NCBI GenBank assembly: GCA_902806595.1
Contig: CADCXC010000035.1
Location: forward strand, 2,108,001-2,172,000
Length of the DNA: 64,000 bases
Direction of reading: 5' to 3'
DNA from: Pyrenopolyporus hunteri
Taxonomy: Eukaryota > Ascomycota > Sordariomycetes > Xylariales > Hypoxylaceae
Below, piece after piece: positions 1 through 11,500 of the stretch; the first letter of the stretch is position 1; each line of letters starts with the position of its first letter. A model generated the notes under the pieces. That model did not search any database and was not told where the DNA came from. It saw only the letters and a list, made by a program, of their open reading frames with translations. Position numbers and translations under genes: made by a program.

Positions 1-1726
1 CTCTTGGCCTCCTCCTCGTCCGCCGCGAGCGCGTGGAAGGCTTCCTCCTCCAGGGCCGTGGCGGGGGGTTCTGCTTCTTCTTCCTCTTCCGCCGCGCGGG
101 CGGCGTCGAGCTGTTCGAGCAGGCGGGCCTTGGCCCTCTCTATGTCAGCCGTGGGTTCTGCTTCTTGCTGCTGGGGTGGCTCGGATACTTCCCCTTCCTC
201 CGCCTCGTCGTCCGAGTCGATCTGCATCTCCACGTCCGACGGCTCTTCCGCGCCTGCTTCTGGGGGCGTGGTTTCGGGCTTGGCGATTCCTTTCCCCTTG
301 GAGGTGGTCTGCGTGTTGGTCTCGCTCTGATCATCGTGTTCGTAAAGTTTAGGCGGTGTTAGTTTGACGTTCTTGGGCCCATTTGGGTCTCGGTAGTGGG
401 CGTCGGCGTCGTTGACGTCTGTGTCGATTTCGTCGTAGTCGCAACACTCGTTCAGGCTCATCTCCTCGTCGACGCCCCCGTCCACATCGACTTCGGCTTC
501 GCCCTGGCTTCCGCCGCTGCCATCTCCAACATCGTAGTGTTCCTTCAGGACTTCCATCTCCGCTAGGCTGACCATTAGTAGGACCGCTCTCTTGCCCAGC
601 TCGCGGATCCAGCCGATTTCTTGGTAGTCGAGCTCGCCCCTCTCGGGCAGCCGCGCGAGCAGCGCCCAGATCCACCGGCTAGTTCGCTCCCAGAGCTCCT
701 GGTTCTTCCGGAGGAACTTGCCGCCGAGGATGATGCGCAGCAGCCGAAGGACGCTATCCTTGTGCATCGCGGCAATCTGTACGGGTAGCGGATCCGTACC
801 TCGGAGTCGGCCGGACCATTTGGCAAACGTGTCCGACTTGGGACCGAAGTCGCCCACTTCGGTTGGGTTAGACTTGGGAAGAGAAGACAATAAATAATAA
901 GGAGGATCTGTTTGGAGGACTTGGCGAAGAGCTAGATATTTGTTTGTAAGGGATGTGAAGTACGCGTCGCGGATCTCGTCGGAGTTGCTGTTACGAGGGC
1001 CTCCTTCGCTAGATTCGGAATCGCTTTCATCGCCGTCTTCTAGATCTAGGTCTTCTCCTTTCTCACTCCCATTGTCGTAGTTTCCATCTTCCTTGGCATG
1101 GACTTCACCATCATCTTGCTCTTCATCTTCGTATTCGTATTCATATTCATATTCAGCTTCACCCTCGTCTTCATCTTCGTCGAAATATCCCGGTGGGTAC
1201 GCAATGTATGCGCCGTCGTGATAATACCCTCTGAAATCGCCTCGGCCATCCTGGTATATGCTTCGGTCGACACGCTCCTCATCTCCGTTTGGCTGCTGGT
1301 CGCCTATGTCGTCGGGATGCTGTGCAGCCTGGGGAGGTGGTTGCGGGCCGGCTTTACTTGCGACCATTACATGTGGAATGGCAGATGCTTGCACTCTATA
1401 CTCACCATATCAGTATCAATCACCTAAAGAAGGCCAATAAGATTCTGGTTTAGCACTGCAGCTTTGGAATTAAGAATGAGCGTAAAGGAGAAAAAAGCTT
1501 ACCGTACGGATCTAAGATAGGTTAGTGCTTCGGTATCGTCTTCGCAGTCCAGATCGCTGTCTCCCGTCGGCACGGTTGTAAGCAACTCGAGATCGCCGAA
1601 CACTGCTCGCTGGCCGTAATTGGGATCAGGAAACGACATCGTCCGCACAGAGTTGGAGTATCGTTGACGGCGAATCTTTCTGGGCACATGTTCGCCCTCA
1701 TTTTCAGCGGCGCGCTTCGAACACAT
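1..1726 (-). CDS. Gemin2/SIP1/Brr1-like snRNP assembly protein (C-terminus outside window)
   Basis: Two exons are visible: 1503-1726 (start ATG at 1726) and 1-1395, which continues past the left edge. The intron 1396-1502 (107 nt) has donor GTAAGC and acceptor TATAG and keeps the frame. The visible part is about 539 residues. Residues 66-85 (EALTYLRSVR, then ASAIPHVMVA) match my recollection of the SIP1/Gemin2 N-terminal motif. The conserved helical core is about residues 275-362 and includes DPLPVQIAAM, RWIWALLARLP and LGKRAVLLMVSLAEM. Between them, about residues 145-205, lies a strongly acidic, low-complexity insert with an EYEYEYEYEDEE run. After the core comes a long acidic, glutamate-rich tail that is still open at base 1. 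Family members help load Sm proteins onto U snRNAs; yeast Brr1 is the distant relative. Assignment rests on remembered family motifs. The true C-terminus and any later intron cannot be seen. Confidence 0.8.
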
Positions 1727-1783
1727 GGCCGATGATGGCGTGAACTGGAATGACTGCGTATGTGCGTTATGTGTGGGAATGTT

Positions 1784-1832
1784 GTGTGGTTGCGTGGTTG
1801 CGTGGTTGTGTGGTTATGTGGTTGTATGGTTG
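1784..1832. repeat. 8-bp tandem repeat upstream of the Gemin2-like gene
   Basis: About six head-to-tail copies of an octamer of the form gygtggtt lie 58-106 bp upstream of the start codon of the minus-strand Gemin2-like gene. On the coding strand this is a CAACCA-rich tract, so it falls in the likely promoter or 5' UTR. A regulatory role is only an inference from position. Confidence 0.7.
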
Positions 1833-4751
1833 TAGATTGCCTAGTGGGGACGCGAATGCACATGATAAAGGAAATATAGCATTCTGTTTAATTGCAGATA
1901 AAGCATATGCGTGGGGAATATTATAGTGGATAATTACATAATAGGGACATTATCCCAAAATACCTAGGTACCTACCAATTAGTACGTTTAGCACTCGACA
2001 TACATTGAACTTACCTAGGTAGTTACAGGCATTATGCTATATCTACTTGGACGTATAAATGGCGTTTTTATTTTTATTATAAAGAGGTCTGCGCCCCCTA
2101 TACCCTAGCCATATAACATTAAACATAAATGTAGGTAAGTAACCGCCACTTATCATGTTTCTCACCATTTAATACTACAAGTTGTTAGGGATATCGGGCC
2201 ACTTTAGGTACTTAAACTATCTCGTAATAATTAATTTCAAGCAGATTCACACCCCGTGGCGTATAGAAAGATGTTATGCTATAAGTTGGTCCTGAAAACC
2301 GGCGGCTCCCAGTCAAAATCACGATTATCCTTTGGAGGCATAAAGTTGATAAAGAAAATAAGGCTTACCCCCTCCCCCCCGGAGCCATGGATACGTATTT
2401 GATATTCCCACATAACATGTCGACATAATCCCTCAGGCAATGTTTCATCGTTACTGTACATTTCTGCACTCTTATAGGTTAGTATTGACGTAGAAAAACT
2501 AACCGCCGTATTACCATTTTACTAAGGAAATTTGCCGCAAGAAGTCTTAAGCATAAAGCAACCTGCCCACGTACCTATTAACCAGACCTACGTCACCCAG
2601 GCCCGAGAGACCGTAAAACTCCTAAGAATAACTTGACCTGTTGTGTGACTTTGTGATACGGTTGCTTTCGTTAGTAAACATCACTAAAGACGATCGACTG
2701 AGTGTGTAATATCCGCGAAGTCTGTGGTAGTTGGCAATGAGTAAGTATATCCTATCTATACTCTAATCATCACATTATATTAGTATATAGGATGATATGC
2801 TACCGAGATACCCAAGTTAGGAGGTCACTTTTCAGGTTGATATTCTTCTTTAGTAGGTATCTGTATCTTGGCTGCTGGTAAGAGGACCGGCTTCGGCCCT
2901 AAAAACCGGTTTCTAAAAGCATGAGCCTTTAGAGAGGGCCTAGGTGGTGACACAACTGCACTTACACCGGAGATGGCGATTTCCGAGGTAGGTCTTACGT
3001 TTTATAGTGAAACCCTCCATTATATCAGGGTCTAGATCTAGCCGCAGAAGCCCCTAGAATACATAGGGTTTTATGAACCAGTGCAACTTCTTCCCGTCAT
3101 ACTCCTTCGTCGCTGGAGACTCACGGGGCAATATTCGAGTGATAGACGACATTTGAATAATTTCATCGTCGTCCGATCGAGTCGTTGGGTTCGGCTTGAG
3201 ATGTGGATCTGTAAGATGATCGTTCACGTGTTGGTAAACATGCAACTTTGAGTTGAGCCACTAGACGTCGTTATATGGTTCGGGTCATGTCATCGGGGCA
3301 AGTAAGCGCTGCCAGAGAACTACTAACCAGGTAGATGGGTTAGAGACTCGATGTGGCTTCGGCTTCCAAGAAGCCGTTTCCCGCACAAAACCCCGGAAGT
3401 GGGACACCGGGGGTTACTCCGGAGCTCTACTATTTGGATAGGTCGCATAATATGTTTCCTGATAACTGTTACGTAGGTACTTTACTAGGGTGACCTGTCC
3501 AGGGGTTCCGGCGCTACCTATAAGGAGTCAGCCTCAGGGATTATCAAATCCACGCCGAGCATGAGTTTAATTAGACTGCGTGGATTATCTAACTTTTAGG
3601 TAAATCTCGACTCGATTTCTTCATCGTGAGACTTTCCCTTGAGGATCGTTCGCTTAATATATATAGAATGTAGGGAGTGTATTAACACTAAGTTAGTTAA
3701 ATCGAAAGCTAGCCCTTCTTTTATTTTCTTATAAGTTTTTTTTTTTTTTTTTTTTTTTAATTTTCCTTTTTCCCGGCCCGTTCCCCCACCTATCCCATAA
3801 CCGCCCCCCTGAAGCCATGCAGGAGCATATGTGTATGGTTACGCAACTCTACACTCAAGGAAGTCACCTTAGGCACACGATTCCTGTAATACTCCAGAAA
3901 ATTGAGAATCCAAGATCGACCTTATTGATCACTCGCTTCGATTGGCTACATTTTGGCTAGGTATAATGCATACGACCTCGGGGTGGTTATGTGCGCGAGG
4001 ATTAGACCGCTTGGTGGCGTTCAATAGATAGGCGGAGTGGCTCTCGCTCGTGTGGTTCTATTTTGCCTTTCTTTTCGGGTCTCCCTCAAAAAGCTAGCCC
4101 TTTAGAGTTCAGTCACATTAGACTGGGCTCGTATGCGGTCAGCCCGTAAAGTAATTGTGATGTATATTGCCGGTCATCGCCACGCCTAAGAATAGGCACA
4201 GTGGTTCAAGCGGGGTTATTTCCTCTGTAGTTCTTCGAATCCCAAAGCCTACGCCGATGTGATTGCTCACCGCTGGGCAGCGGCCAAGTCTATAATCGCT
4301 TATATTTGGTAATCATGGGCGGACCGCTCTCATAGCTGACGGAATTGAACGGTATACTTTATTTCGGAAATGAGCTCTCCGGAAACTACCTACTTTGGTA
4401 CTATTGCCTGTTCAGCGGTATTGACTGAATAGTGGCGAGACGGTCAGTCTACTCAGCCTCCGGCCCACTTTGATGGCGATGGCGGCGGCAACCATTTAAT
4501 CTTTTCATGTCCAAAAGAATTCGATTGCTAAATGCATCTAAAGGCTGATCCCACCTAAACTCATACTCTACACATCAACACAGAGTTCCTAAGCTACCCA
4601 CGCAACATCATTCTCTCCCGAGGGTATATGCTACGGTATATTTCCCCGGAAATATGCTAAGATCCATATCTACTTCGGGCGTCGTCAAGTAAGGGTTCTC
4701 TACAGCCATGTATGCCGGTACGGCCTACAGCTATAACCATGACATACTCTC
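1833..4751. other. Gene-free stretch between the Gemin2-like gene and the 251-aa gene
   Basis: No open frame here has coding character on either strand. The stretch holds scattered TACCTAGGTA-type motifs (for example near 1,965-2,020) and a run of 23 T at 3736-3758, followed by a C-rich patch. It probably contains the promoter of the Gemin2-like gene on its left side and the 3' end of the next minus-strand gene on its right side. Confidence 0.5.
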
Positions 4752-5558
4752 CTAAATAAGACGGCCTGTAACATCACCCTGTCCTGACGACGCGTCGAAC
4801 GGGTATCCTCCACCACCGCGGCCCATATGATTCCATGGCCCAGGGGAACCCATGTACTCTCCAATGGTATCCTGCAGAAGGGTGTGATCGATTAGGTCGG
4901 CCTGTTCTTCTTCGGACTGCGTCATCTCGACCCGCGTAGTCTGGTCGGAGTTCCTGTTAAGGATTAGTCGTTTGCATCCCTGATATACCGCGACATAGAC
5001 TTACGCGACAGAACCTTGGTTACTTTCGGTGGACCAGCGTCGTTTGGTTTGTGGCAAGCTGGGGTTAATCAGACCGATGGGATGCATCTGGGGTAAGGCA
5101 TCGTCCATTCCAGGCATGCCGTCGCCGGTGTCTGATACTATTAAACTCGACGGCGGATGGGTCATTGGTACCATATAAGCGGCTAAGCTTGTATCAACGG
5201 CAAGACGTAGGGCAGACTCATCGTACCATGATCTGGGTAGATGAGACAAAGAAGACGCCGTCGCCATCGTTGTCATAATCGCAGCCCTCGCTGTGTCGAT
5301 CTCGCTCTGGGTGTCTGTGGGACCGACGCTGCTGATGTCGGTAGGGCAGTACTGATTCTCGGAGTAGCGGTCAACATCTAGAGAGCCTCCCGTGTCGTTA
5401 TCCGGGATTGTGGGCGCGGCTACGAGCCTTTCAGGGGCCCGCTGGCCTTGTCGGCGAGGGTGTGTGTTATTGTAAGAACCATTAGAGGAGGACCGGCGGT
5501 GGGGCCTTGACCTGTCTCTCACACGGTCGTCTGCTTTACTATGCTTGTCTCGGGCCAT
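4752..5558 (-). CDS. Unrecognised 251-aa protein, two exons
   Basis: Exon 1 is 5005-5558 and exon 2 is 4752-4953. The 51-nt intron 4954-5004 has donor GTAAGT, a GACTAAT-like branch point and acceptor AACAG. The two exons (554 and 202 nt) join in frame to give 251 residues and a TAG stop. The start ATG at 5558 has A at -3 (CAAAAATGG). The first 40 residues are basic and rich in Ser and Arg (MARDKHSKADDRVRDRSRPH at the very start), which would suit nuclear or nucleic-acid binding, but this is only suggestive. The middle (about 95-160) is of mixed composition. The C-terminus is Gly-rich (GRGGGG). No transmembrane segment or signal peptide is visible, and I do not recognise the family. The good splice signals and the frame maintained across the intron support a real gene. 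It stands alone in gene-poor DNA. Confidence 0.65.
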
Positions 5559-8500
5559 TTTTGAAAAACCAGAGGTTAATAAAGCATCAACTATGTAGTG
5601 GAGGAAGAGGCGGCGGAGTCAATGGGCTTTATGAAGAAAAAGGGTGGGGACTGGGAGGATCAACGCTTCGGGTACTTCCATCTCCTTTCTGCCTGAGGGT
5701 GCCTTCACGTTTTGCAAGAAAAGCCTTACCCAATTATTTTACATGCGGCCATATACGTTTGCAGCCCACCCATAGCGAGAAGGGAGCTTAGGAGTAGGGC
5801 GGAATCAGGGCGGGGTTCCACGGCCGGAAAGAAGATAGGGGCTAACCGGCGACAGCACCGCCTATACATTGCAATGATATAGAGCCGTACTTCGTTCGAA
5901 TGTGGCATCGAGCTACAACACTTGCCCATGCTGCTGACGAGATGTTCTTCGAATACGATGAAGCTTCATGCCGTTGGGGGATCAAGGGGATAGTTGTGCC
6001 TAACGTAAGGCAACGCGGCGCCGGAGCTTGCAGGATCTGGTCGGGAGTGCTTGGCCTATGATTGCAGGCCATACAGAAGCTAGCTCATGCGATAGCTTCC
6101 CGTTGGATTCCCCGTTGCGACGCTTGGATGCTCCGATATAGGCTGAGCAGCCTCGAACTAGAGACATTTATTATTTCAAACAGTCGCATTACTCAACGGG
6201 ACCTACAGACTACAAGTTCTTTCGAGGCTCCGGGATTTATGTGGTCGCAGCTTGGTGGAGGACGCGAAGCGGTTGCAGATGTAACATCCTGTAGAAGTTT
6301 AAGCTGCTGTCCAACCAAACTTGGCAACGTTCAAAGTCGTCCCGGTCGTTAAGATAGTGACAGCAGGCTTATACGCATCCTTTCAGGAAATAGAAAAATT
6401 ACCAGCAGGGTAGGAATTAGATCAGCAGACGCTTACGCCGTTATGTATAAGGGGTAGAGCGGGACGCACAAATAAACCACGCTTCCACTCGGTCTAGAGT
6501 TAGCATACCGGTGTAGCCCTTCACATAACATGAACAATAGTCCTCAGCTTTCCTCGCGGCCTTAGCAATACCCCCGCGTCGTGTATTGAAGGAGATCACT
6601 GCAAAGCTTATCGACAAACCGACCAGTCTCTGCGTCCGTCGTAAGCCGGTATATCATGTCACTGGTACATATCCCAATTATTGCATAATAGCCCCGTCGG
6701 TTCTCAGTCGAAGAGAAAATAGAGGAGCATTAAGAATATGACGGGCCGAAAGGTAGGGCGCTTATATGAACCCCCGGCGCCAAAGCGCGTTGAAGCTCGG
6801 GCTGGGTATGTACGCTAGGCATCAGATAACTATGGTATCAAGCGCGCGCGGGGGCACTGTCCGACCTGCCCAATCGCTTATACTTCTCACGACGCTTCTA
6901 CGAGTACCTCAAGTTTACGGCTGATGGTATTAATTTATGCTTACAGGGGTCGCGTATAGGTAATGCGTTGCTAAGACCCCCTATTTCTTAAAAGCGTATG
7001 CTGTCAGCACAATACATTTCGAGGGAGGGGGAAGGGAGAGGATCTGAACTTAGGCCATCTCCTATAAACGCCAATGTTAGTTTCGTCAGCGTTCTCTTTA
7101 ACTTCGTTGGCTGGGGGCTACGCTTGACTCTCCGTTGGTACCGCTCTAGAAGAGGCCTAATGCAGGCCTTGAACTCACCGTTTCCCTTCTCTGGCGTGGG
7201 CCGTAGCCACGAGCTCACGTTCAGTAATAGACGCGATCCCAGCGTTTTGAAGAAGCACAGGCTTGCTAATAGAAAATGACGGGCAAACAAGATTGAATCC
7301 TGGTTTATGGCGGATCCGCTGACGTTATATCTGGAAGGTTCGCTCTATTCGTGAAACGAAAGTTCTTCTAGGCTTCTACTTAGGTACGCGGCTTTGGTGA
7401 GTTTCTGGGAATTCCCGCTACCGTTTAGGGCCCAGTAAGATCGACCCGTACTGCGGCTTGAAGCTCGCTACCGGCGATGTTAAATTGGTAGCGGTATACC
7501 TAGGTACGCATGCGCCCACCCACATAGTAACGCGAACATATGCCTTATCCAAAGTTTCTACTGGTAAGGCTGATAGGTATATGTATGTCATCACTGCTCT
7601 TGAAATGTTACCCGCCTCCCTAGGACCTGGGTACTAATTAAGTTGAAACACATTTAGGCCGTTATTCATACTCGGTACCGCACCCATTGTCTTACGGGTG
7701 TAGAGGAATTGATGCCCAATGCCAGATTCGTACTACTCAATGCCCCCTAGGCGGGCTGGTCACACGAGCTGTTAGGTGATGGTGGGAGAGGAAGTACCCA
7801 TGATAAGCCTCAAACATAGGTACCTAGGTAGGTGTATGGCACATAGGTATACCCACAAAGACTGGGCTGGTTTTAATCAGAGTTAGCTTAGGATCTACTG
7901 TTGGAGGAGGCCCGGAAGGCCGGGTTTGGGGTACGGCTAGGATTGAATACAAGCTGTGCTATTTTCCCTCTCTTTAGATTCATGGGGCACCTAAGTTATC
8001 CCCCTACGCCCGAAGACTACCTAGGTATGATTTGCCCGGAGTATCCGCCGCCGGGACCTGCACTTAACGCATCGCTCAGAAGGTTACATCTCTTCTAGGA
8101 GGCTGGCCCGGCGGTAATCTCGTAAGGCCTAACGCAAACGGTACCTACCTAGGTAATGCAGTCCAGGGGAATTATTCGTAATGGGGTATGAAAGGTACCC
8201 CATAAGGCCCTCGGGGATCGAGACGTAGCTGGAGATCATCTCCCTTTCCAGGAGACCGGTGAGGGTCAACAGAAGTCGCAGTGCTAAGATATCGAGCAGA
8301 ATGTGATATGTTGCATACAACAATGCAGTTGCTACCACGTCACGCTCACTTATATGATCATCCTCCATGATAGAACATCATTCTAATACGAGCTTATTCC
8401 TTGATTTCCCTGGTCGCGCCGCGCAGGCTATTCCGAATTGCGGCTCAACTAACCAAAGGCCGAACCCCGTCGATGGCCTGTACCTATGCCATGGGGACGA

Positions 8501-11500
8501 CTACATTGCCAGAAACAATTCAGGTTGGTGGGTTTACTACGTGCGTTACACAACATTGGCCTTGAACGGCATAGTTCTTCAACCTTCGCATATGGTTATG
8601 CTTCTTATCTTAATATAGGTGCTTAGCTTACATCGCATATCATGCTTCCCGTTTCCCCCGTTTTTCATCTTGCTACCATAAAAAAAAAGCCTCTTTCAAG
8701 GCGTTGCCCTATCACGTAACACTCAGGGACCCTTTCCAGCTAGTGCCTATATCTTGGGATCGGCGGACAGACGCTCATATAGGCCTCTGCAGCCGTTGTA
8801 TCCTTCTAGTAACCGTATCCGAGCTATTTACCATATATGGGTGGTTACAGGTATAAATAGATGGTGACGCGGGAAATCTAGTATTACACGACTCTGCTTT
8901 CCGGGTTCTGCTCTGCATACATCTAGTTCAATCAAGGCTGATCCGGGTAGATCGCATCTTATTGCCAGGGGGTTTGCTCATAAACTGGATAGATTTTCAA
9001 TAGTGTTTTATTCTTCCCGCTAAGTTCGGCACCGAAGAATGAGTTCCCCGTGTAGAGGCATTAAGCCACCCTGCATAGAGGCTCCAATCGTCGGCCTAAA
9101 AAGCGATTGTGCAGGCATCCTCCCGGACTCGCCCAGAGCTTGCTTCTTCGGAGAAACGTTTTTCTACAATTGAGATTATCATTTAAACCTAGCTACATAC
9201 CTAACCAAAGCCTGTCCTAGGGATACATATAAAATACCTCTGGAATAATTCATATCCAACTGTTGTTACTATGTATCCAGCCGACAACCGTAAGGTATCA
9301 GGTAACCCAACAGCTATAACTAGTTCTTAATTGATTTGCTTCTCACCTATTAACGCTTAGAACCGTAGGTATTTATTCCACCTATGGCTGCTTCCCAGGA
9401 GAGGAGTAAAAGCAATGCAGTAAGCGTGTCATTATCCCAGGGTATCATGGCGTTACAACTGTCAAACCGGAAAGTATCTTAACTTCCCCGCAAGCAACCC
9501 GCGAAAGCAGCTAAGACAGTGGCGTATTGCCTGCGGATAGAGATTGGCACCACGGATCTCATGTCGTGACACCGGGTTGGACACCTAACGGTAACACGAC
9601 GTCTATTACTTCTGTCCATGCATGATCACATGGAGCAGCATTCCCCGGACTGCCACTCTCGTCTCTTATCTAGAAAATCTAAACAGGGATAGGACTTCCT
9701 CACATTTCTAGCCGTCTAGGGCCCAGATGCTAGCATAATCACGAAACGATACCCATTTATTAGGAATCATGCGCTGCTTTGTCAAGGTCTACGGCTTTAG
9801 GAGAAGCTACGTTGTAGACAGTATAGTCAATAATCTCGCAGATGACCTCAGCCTCCTATTACAACGCTTTGATAGGTAGCCACGGAGTAATTTACGACGC
9901 CGTAGCTTCGATTGACGCAATGGATCGCGATCGTGATATATCATATCCATAAAAGAGTTCGTTTGGGGCTTAGTTCTCCAGGCATTGTAATTACCTCAAA
10001 TCCTAGTTACTCGCTAAATCCACATCCATGGTTTATACAGACATTACGACGCCTAGAGAGGAATAGTTACTTCAGTCAATAGACTCATAATGGAATATCA
10101 CGTTTCCTGATGTTTAGTTCATCATCAATCTAGTGCGACCTATAATATTGCTAGATCTTCAAACTACTTGCCAAGAAATCATGTTTACCAATCTGCAGTA
10201 TGTAAATACGGGTTCATAACCAACCCAGCCGAGTTGACTTATAGATAGTCTTTAGAATATCCCCCCCCCCCCCTAATTGTACTCAATCTAAGACGCGGCT
10301 TATATCGCAGCTTTCCGATTACTCTTATACAACATAAAAAAACCCTTCAGCGAATAAAATAATTTTGTAAGTAGTAGCATTGTGTCACATGCATTATTAT
10401 AAGCCCGCCCAGGCATTCAGCGATGCCGGCGAGAATCAGATAGTGCCTCAGGAAGTATATGAAGTACATTGCAAACTACCTACCTAGTAGGTATGCATCC
10501 CGTATGCGTGGTAGTTCCATAATGTTTATCAGAGCATTATATCCTGATATATGGAGGCTTTTACGGCGCCCCTTCAGCCTCTTTCTCGAATCAAGTACGT
10601 ACTCCAGAGAGCATAAGCGCGGTTCTCGTACTTGTCCCATCTCCTTTGGTTTATTTTCGCCTTGCTACATCAGCTACCGCAATTACGCAGTATGAGTGAC
10701 GATTATCGATCTAGATTTGGCGTCGAAGGTCGAAGACCGTAATTAACGAAGAACATGTACCCATTCTGTATGACCGCGTTGTTGACGAAGGAACCAGTAT
10801 ACACGATGGGCTAGATTATAAAGAATATATGTACCTAGTTTGAGGAATTTGTCTTGATTCTTTTTTCTCTTTACCTAATTCGATATAAATTAGGTAATTT
10901 GCTTAACGTCATCTTCACAGGGAAGCAGTGGAAGGATGTAATGTATTCATACACCTCCTTAAGTAGTAGCCGGGTAAGAACTTTCCTGACTATGCTTGTA
11001 TAACCGGCATACGCTTGTATCTTAATGTCTGTTGGACAGGTCTACCTTTCTAACCATTGGACACAGTCGTTTCTAGACTTTTTCCTCGCCCAGATCCTAT
11101 ACACGTCTGGGTATACAACGGACACATTTATACCTATCAACGTCTACCTATCGTCAATTAGCATACCTACACATCCACCAACGAGCAAGTCCAACTGCCT
11201 TTACGAATCAACGCACGATCTCTATTATTCAAGAACATTTTTTCCTGGTACCCCCTTTCGGTCTCTGCCAACTATTTAGGTGTTATACCAACTCCCCTAC
11301 TAGCTCGCCGAACGCCCTTACTCTAAATTATCAAGAAACCTATTTCCCATACGAGCTTACTGACGGTCTTATTAGGTTAGGTATGCTTGGTATTGCATAG
11401 AACCCCATTTTACAGTTCAGGTAAAGGAAAGCTGGGAAGATTGTTTTACTGCGTATCATAGCCCACACGATGTTCGTCGGTAACATAAAGGGGGGGCATA

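Noticed and set aside
349..1282. Several minus-strand frames over the Gemin2-like exon 2
   Set aside because: They are out-of-frame shadows of the long exon that runs off the window edge.
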